Part shown: positions 7,701 through 9,406 of the stretch, piece by piece
Numbering within the stretch: position 1 is the first letter of the stretch
Layout of the letters: the number at the start of each line of letters is the position of its first letter
The notes under the pieces: generated by a model
Database searches by the model: none
Told to the model about the DNA's origin: nothing
Seen by the model: only the letters and a program-made list of their open reading frames with translations
Program-made: the position numbers and the translations under genes
DNA from: Caryophanales bacterium UBA4691
Lineage (GTDB): Bacteria; Bacillota_I; Bacilli_A; RFN20; CAG-826
Assembly (NCBI GenBank): GCA_002404865.1
Contig: DHKP01000008.1
Span: 1-9,406 of the forward strand
Reading direction: 5' to 3'
DNA length: 9,406 nt

Positions 7701-8075
7701 TCCCCCTTCTGTGCGGAAGTTCTCTGGGACGACCATCTCAAATTGATCCCCATAAATTGTCTCTTCTTTAGTTGAGCCGCCATTTTGGTATACGGCAGCG
7801 ACATCAAAATCATCTTTTTTAGGTTCAGCACGATAATTGTCAAAATATCTAATGCCATCCTTTAATTTTGCGGTTATCGAAATGAGCGTATTTTGCTCTA
7901 CACCGCTTGATTTGCTCTCGCTTCCATTCGTTGAATCATTACTCTTATTCCCAGAAGCGTCAATGCCAGCAAGGTAATGTTGATATTGGATGTAGGAAGA
8001 CAAAGGGAGAGAACCAGCGACTATAACGCCAATGGATGCAAGACTAATAGCGCCAATTAATTTTATTTTTTTCAT
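4779..8075 (-). CDS. exported Ig-like / beta-sandwich / beta-propeller-like surface protein
   Basis: A 1098-residue product. Residues 1-4 are basic and about 6-28 hydrophobic (signal peptide or uncleaved anchor), then a Ser/Asn/Gly linker (39-62). Three Ig-like modules appear to follow at about 63-145, 147-225 and 234-316; the second has the form YYKEGERLQIDGIQFQAYNNDG, written here as segments YKEGERLQI (161-169) and FQAYNNDGSE (174-183), typical of bacterial Big_3-like modules. About 320-480 is a beta-sandwich resembling a galactose-binding or CBM35-like fold (VDLNKGQNVLEL at 447-458, ISLKNFSL). About 500-1098 looks like a beta-propeller: regularly spaced strands with turns such as FSKDGTFLY (658-666), LDWDGNELY (718-726), IADENGKAL (975-983) and VDWDGNKVG (1034-1042). 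No catalytic motif, LPXTG or C-terminal anchor is visible. The start lies 2 bp after the GH3 stop, so translation is probably coupled. The function is unknown; a surface glycan-binding or scaffold partner of the GH3 is inferred. Confidence 0.85.
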   Translation of the reverse strand: MKKIKLIGAISLASIGVIVAGSLPLSSYIQYQHYLAGIDASGNKSNDSTNGSESKSSGVEQNTLISITAKLKDGIRYFDNYRAEPKKDDFDVAAVYQNGGSTKEETIYGDQFEMVVPENFRTEGGSIIFNFKGKSTEVKINLVKVALETIKVTKNPYIIYYKEGERLQIDGIQFQAYNNDGSEAKVDLNQIVAEDKELVAGQKEGFVTLKHNSNVKGSFPITVVSKENYDQGNIVSVEVTNGEPTLKEGQNVSEIDFSKTELTAVYACGNRRVVNPIDLDVSGSDKAVCFGDKVSVNVKDKKGEKSSKLWVKIVKELPFDSNVSITGFEKKINQTTYMRKDDGSVSESENSDIISANDTADEKKIEIKFDSAYFIKSDVLIDVAFSNPQETSSGYLSSSKVANREFSLKINGVSKVIKKDVIIKEVSDSDKNKASMIFQRLNLKEVDLNKGQNVLELSLIGENSGSISLKNFSLAAKGEQPLYTLPEYQVTKTLVNEDPQSIADINYSAFNDKKECTGYDTKVSGEKALTSMYSSFIDGGYYYTYMGSFDGTQSGFVKYELDSLEPVLYQEVHKWTDGTENWGMLGDISDIDEDRFAFISSTNHSKTQEIVYYSKNTLKPTGEKVELRYDWELNAKGLAYNKSLERFAVYAGGETRFFSKDGTFLYKRGEFSWGTIPSYTNQEGNVLAGETSGLSGNDDFIIATTFTTNTYKYKMCILDWDGNELYSMPEGGDSCYSFDVSTSKLSWEYWPFGDPAYLPWQNRINQVVMDGDDAYLVGCKYYTGFFLLKTKFNASFAKRVDSSILGGYVEKAASEKKTPNFTSSLSNNGKQIIFSVPNPNDKTQQLEMKYICSTVESNGDVYASYSTNDGKWGCVAKLKETNGIYDVEKHSDAVELTEEEGNNWFKSNQIFVKDNVIGLVNSWKGTIINFDLETLKKTDKGITSFEGINGKINLVSYNPDKKRYAVLLENNDLYIADENGKALGGQILNISKPEDTTPADNPSDVLLRQLYTDSDYIYFLYGQDGCLHTWINIVDWDGNKVGTASIPLNGKIDANNIRPESIFIKNGSLYISVRVAFKNEGHYIYKVDLDQAIFNTAS

Positions 8076-8077
8076 CT

Positions 8078-9406
8078 TTATTCGCCTTCTTTCTTCGAGT
8101 CATGGTTTTTAGAACCGTCTTTTTTCCATTTTATTTTGGATAAGAATAGGGCAACTTGGTCATAGTAAACGCACCATGCCCAAACAGCAATTGCAAAACC
8201 GACAAGGACATCAAGTCCAAACAATGTAGGTTTCCACCAATTAAGAGACTCGATTTTCTGGCCCATTACGATTTTGCTCTCGCCATCCGCTTCGGCGTTG
8301 TAATTGTTATTTATATGCAAAGCCCTTAGCCAAGTATAGACAGAATGGTGCATCGCCTCTCTCATCGCATACTGAAGCCTTTTCGTGCTTTTTTGAGAAT
8401 AATCGAACCCGTATTTGGAATTAAAACCCACAGCCATGCCTTTGTCGATGCCTGCTCTTAAAGCTTGATCCAAGACCATGAAGAAAGAGTTCTCGGGCCC
8501 TGAATAATCGGTGATGATTGAGCCTTTAAATTGCCATTCTCCTCTAGCCACGACGGTATTCAACGCGGTGCTTCCGCCAGTATAGATCGCGCCGATTCTT
8601 CCGTATGTCGTCATAAGACCTAGGGCATCCGCTCTTTGAATGGCCCATTGGAAAGGCTTTAGATAAATTTCTCTTAGAGCCTGTTCGGTGCACCAATTAA
8701 AGAGCCTGTATCGATGAGTTTCCGTATCATTGATGACGAAGTGTTTTATATAAGGATAAACACCGGCATTTTGCATTCCTCTCACCGTTTCGGTGACCAT
8801 ATAGCAAGATAAAATCGTGTCTTCCGAATAATACTCGAAGTTTCTTCCTCCTAAAGGTGTTCTATGAATATTTGCGCCAGGCGCCCACGCACCTGCGACA
8901 TTCAACTTAACGCATTCAGAACCGTAGGAAAGCCCGAAAGAGTAAGCAATCGTCTTCGACCAAGTTTGGGCGATGACAGTTTCGTTAGGATATCCAACGC
9001 CTCTTGGGGAATCGGCGCTTAAGCTCTTAATCTGCGCCGGACCGTCATATTCGGCATTCGAAGGCATTCCGATACTGTCTATTTTAGGCGTGCCATAGGA
9101 TTGCTCCATCATTTTTTTGGCTTCGTCGGTGGTTACCTGATTAAGAATTTCATCCCAGAGCGAATCATCGTAATTGGCGCCTAGTTTCTTCCCGACCTCA
9201 GTAAGTCCTTCGTTCACGTCGTATATCTTGTGGTTCGTCTCGGTGCTTCCCCATTTGAAATCGGGAATTTCGATTGGGTTACCATCATAATCCACGGTGC
9301 CATTATCCCAGGCTTCCCCCTCTTCTTTTGTCCAATAGACGTGCTTCTTTAGCTCATCGGACATTTCTCTATTAGCCGGTTTTCTCATTTCGAAAGGATT
9401 AGGGAA
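8078..9406 (-). CDS. GH3 glycoside hydrolase, C-terminal part (TIM barrel + membrane helix), open at right edge
   Basis: The frame is open from the right edge to TAA at 8078-8080 (443 residues seen). The ATG at 9386-9388 is probably an internal Met, because the frame continues past it with no start signal. Numbering from that Met: DGP (115-117) of the substrate pocket; a long APGANIHRTPLGGRNFEYYSED-type segment (169-190); KHFVINDTETHR (215-226), matching KHFxxNDxExxR of permuted GH3 beta-glucosidases; and SIITDYSG (290-297), where Asp294 (codon 8507-8509) is the expected nucleophile. About 386-410 is a transmembrane helix, followed by a very basic tail (KIKWKKDG...) that should lie in the cytoplasm. 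The barrel therefore sits outside the cell. This is the half missing from the piece at 1-1712; joined through the 23-bp terminal repeat they make one 1005-residue enzyme. It is the first gene of a tight operon with the next start 2 bp on. Confidence 0.9.
   Translation of the reverse strand, partial: FPNPFEMRKPANREMSDELKKHVYWTKEEGEAWDNGTVDYDGNPIEIPDFKWGSTETNHKIYDVNEGLTEVGKKLGANYDDSLWDEILNQVTTDEAKKMMEQSYGTPKIDSIGMPSNAEYDGPAQIKSLSADSPRGVGYPNETVIAQTWSKTIAYSFGLSYGSECVKLNVAGAWAPGANIHRTPLGGRNFEYYSEDTILSCYMVTETVRGMQNAGVYPYIKHFVINDTETHRYRLFNWCTEQALREIYLKPFQWAIQRADALGLMTTYGRIGAIYTGGSTALNTVVARGEWQFKGSIITDYSGPENSFFMVLDQALRAGIDKGMAVGFNSKYGFDYSQKSTKRLQYAMREAMHHSVYTWLRALHINNNYNAEADGESKIVMGQKIESLNWWKPTLFGLDVLVGFAIAVWAWCVYYDQVALFLSKIKWKKDGSKNHDSKKEGE
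8085..8090 (-). promoter_or_regulatory. Shine-Dalgarno site inside the GH3 3' end
   Basis: The minus strand reads AGAAGG, nine bases, then ATG at 8075. The site lies inside the last codons of the GH3 gene and the junction is TAA-AG-ATG. Ribosomes finishing the GH3 would be placed to reinitiate, so the two proteins are likely made together. Confidence 0.65.
9384..9406. repeat. terminal direct repeat, right copy
   Basis: Exact match to positions 1-23. The preceding bases are AGCCGGTTTT, so the identity begins at 9384 and reaches the window end. It is what a circular contig leaves when the overlap is not trimmed, but it would also appear if two paralogous GH3 genes shared this short segment. 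Confidence 0.97.

Noticed and set aside
1..9406. A small plasmid or phage, suggested by the identical ends.
   Set aside because: No Rep, relaxase, partition, integrase, transposase, capsid, iteron or origin-like sequence is visible, and coding space is filled by three carbohydrate-related surface genes.

Overview
The window reads as low-to-medium GC DNA from an uncultured gut-type Bacillota (Firmicutes), possibly an Erysipelotrichia/Bacilli lineage. The pointers are an AT-rich base with many Lys/Asn/Ser codons, Ser-rich linkers after a lipobox, Gram-positive-style membrane anchors, a CcpA-type operator candidate and no outer-membrane (SusC/D-like) genes. The lineage is inference; the Gram-positive character is better supported. 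TGG encodes Trp and all three genes that end in the window stop with TAA, so nothing suggests a variant genetic code.

All real genes lie on the minus strand. Read in the direction of transcription from the right edge: (1) 9406-8078, the C-terminal part of a family 3 glycoside hydrolase (GH3) with the TIM-barrel catalytic domain and a C-terminal membrane helix; (2) 8075-4779, a 1098-residue exported protein with Ig-like modules, a lectin-like sandwich and a probable beta-propeller; (3) 4726-2120, an 868-residue lipoprotein with two F5/8C-like (discoidin) domains; (4) a 407-bp intergenic region with terminator-like hairpins and then a promoter, a cre-like operator and a Shine-Dalgarno site; (5) 1712-1, the N-terminal part of a GH3 with a membrane anchor, GH3_C domain and Fn3-like domain, running off the left edge.

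The first 23 and last 23 bases are identical, and the GH3 frame is the same on both sides. Joining the ends gives one uninterrupted 1005-residue GH3 in the permuted order (GH3_C, Fn3-like, TIM barrel) known from Butyrivibrio and Ruminococcus beta-glucosidases. The window is therefore either a circular 9383-bp contig cut inside the GH3 gene, or one unit of a tandem array with paralogous GH3 genes at the two ends. No replication, mobilization, transposition, recombination or partition gene is visible, so an autonomous plasmid is not supported.

If closed, the layout is a simple three-gene surface operon: promoter with cre, a doubly anchored GH3 exo-glycosidase, a propeller/Ig protein (stop and start 2 bp apart), and a discoidin-like lipoprotein, then a terminator. 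The likely joint role is binding and trimming of glycans at the cell surface under carbon catabolite control. That role is inferred from domain content; the substrate cannot be read from the sequence.
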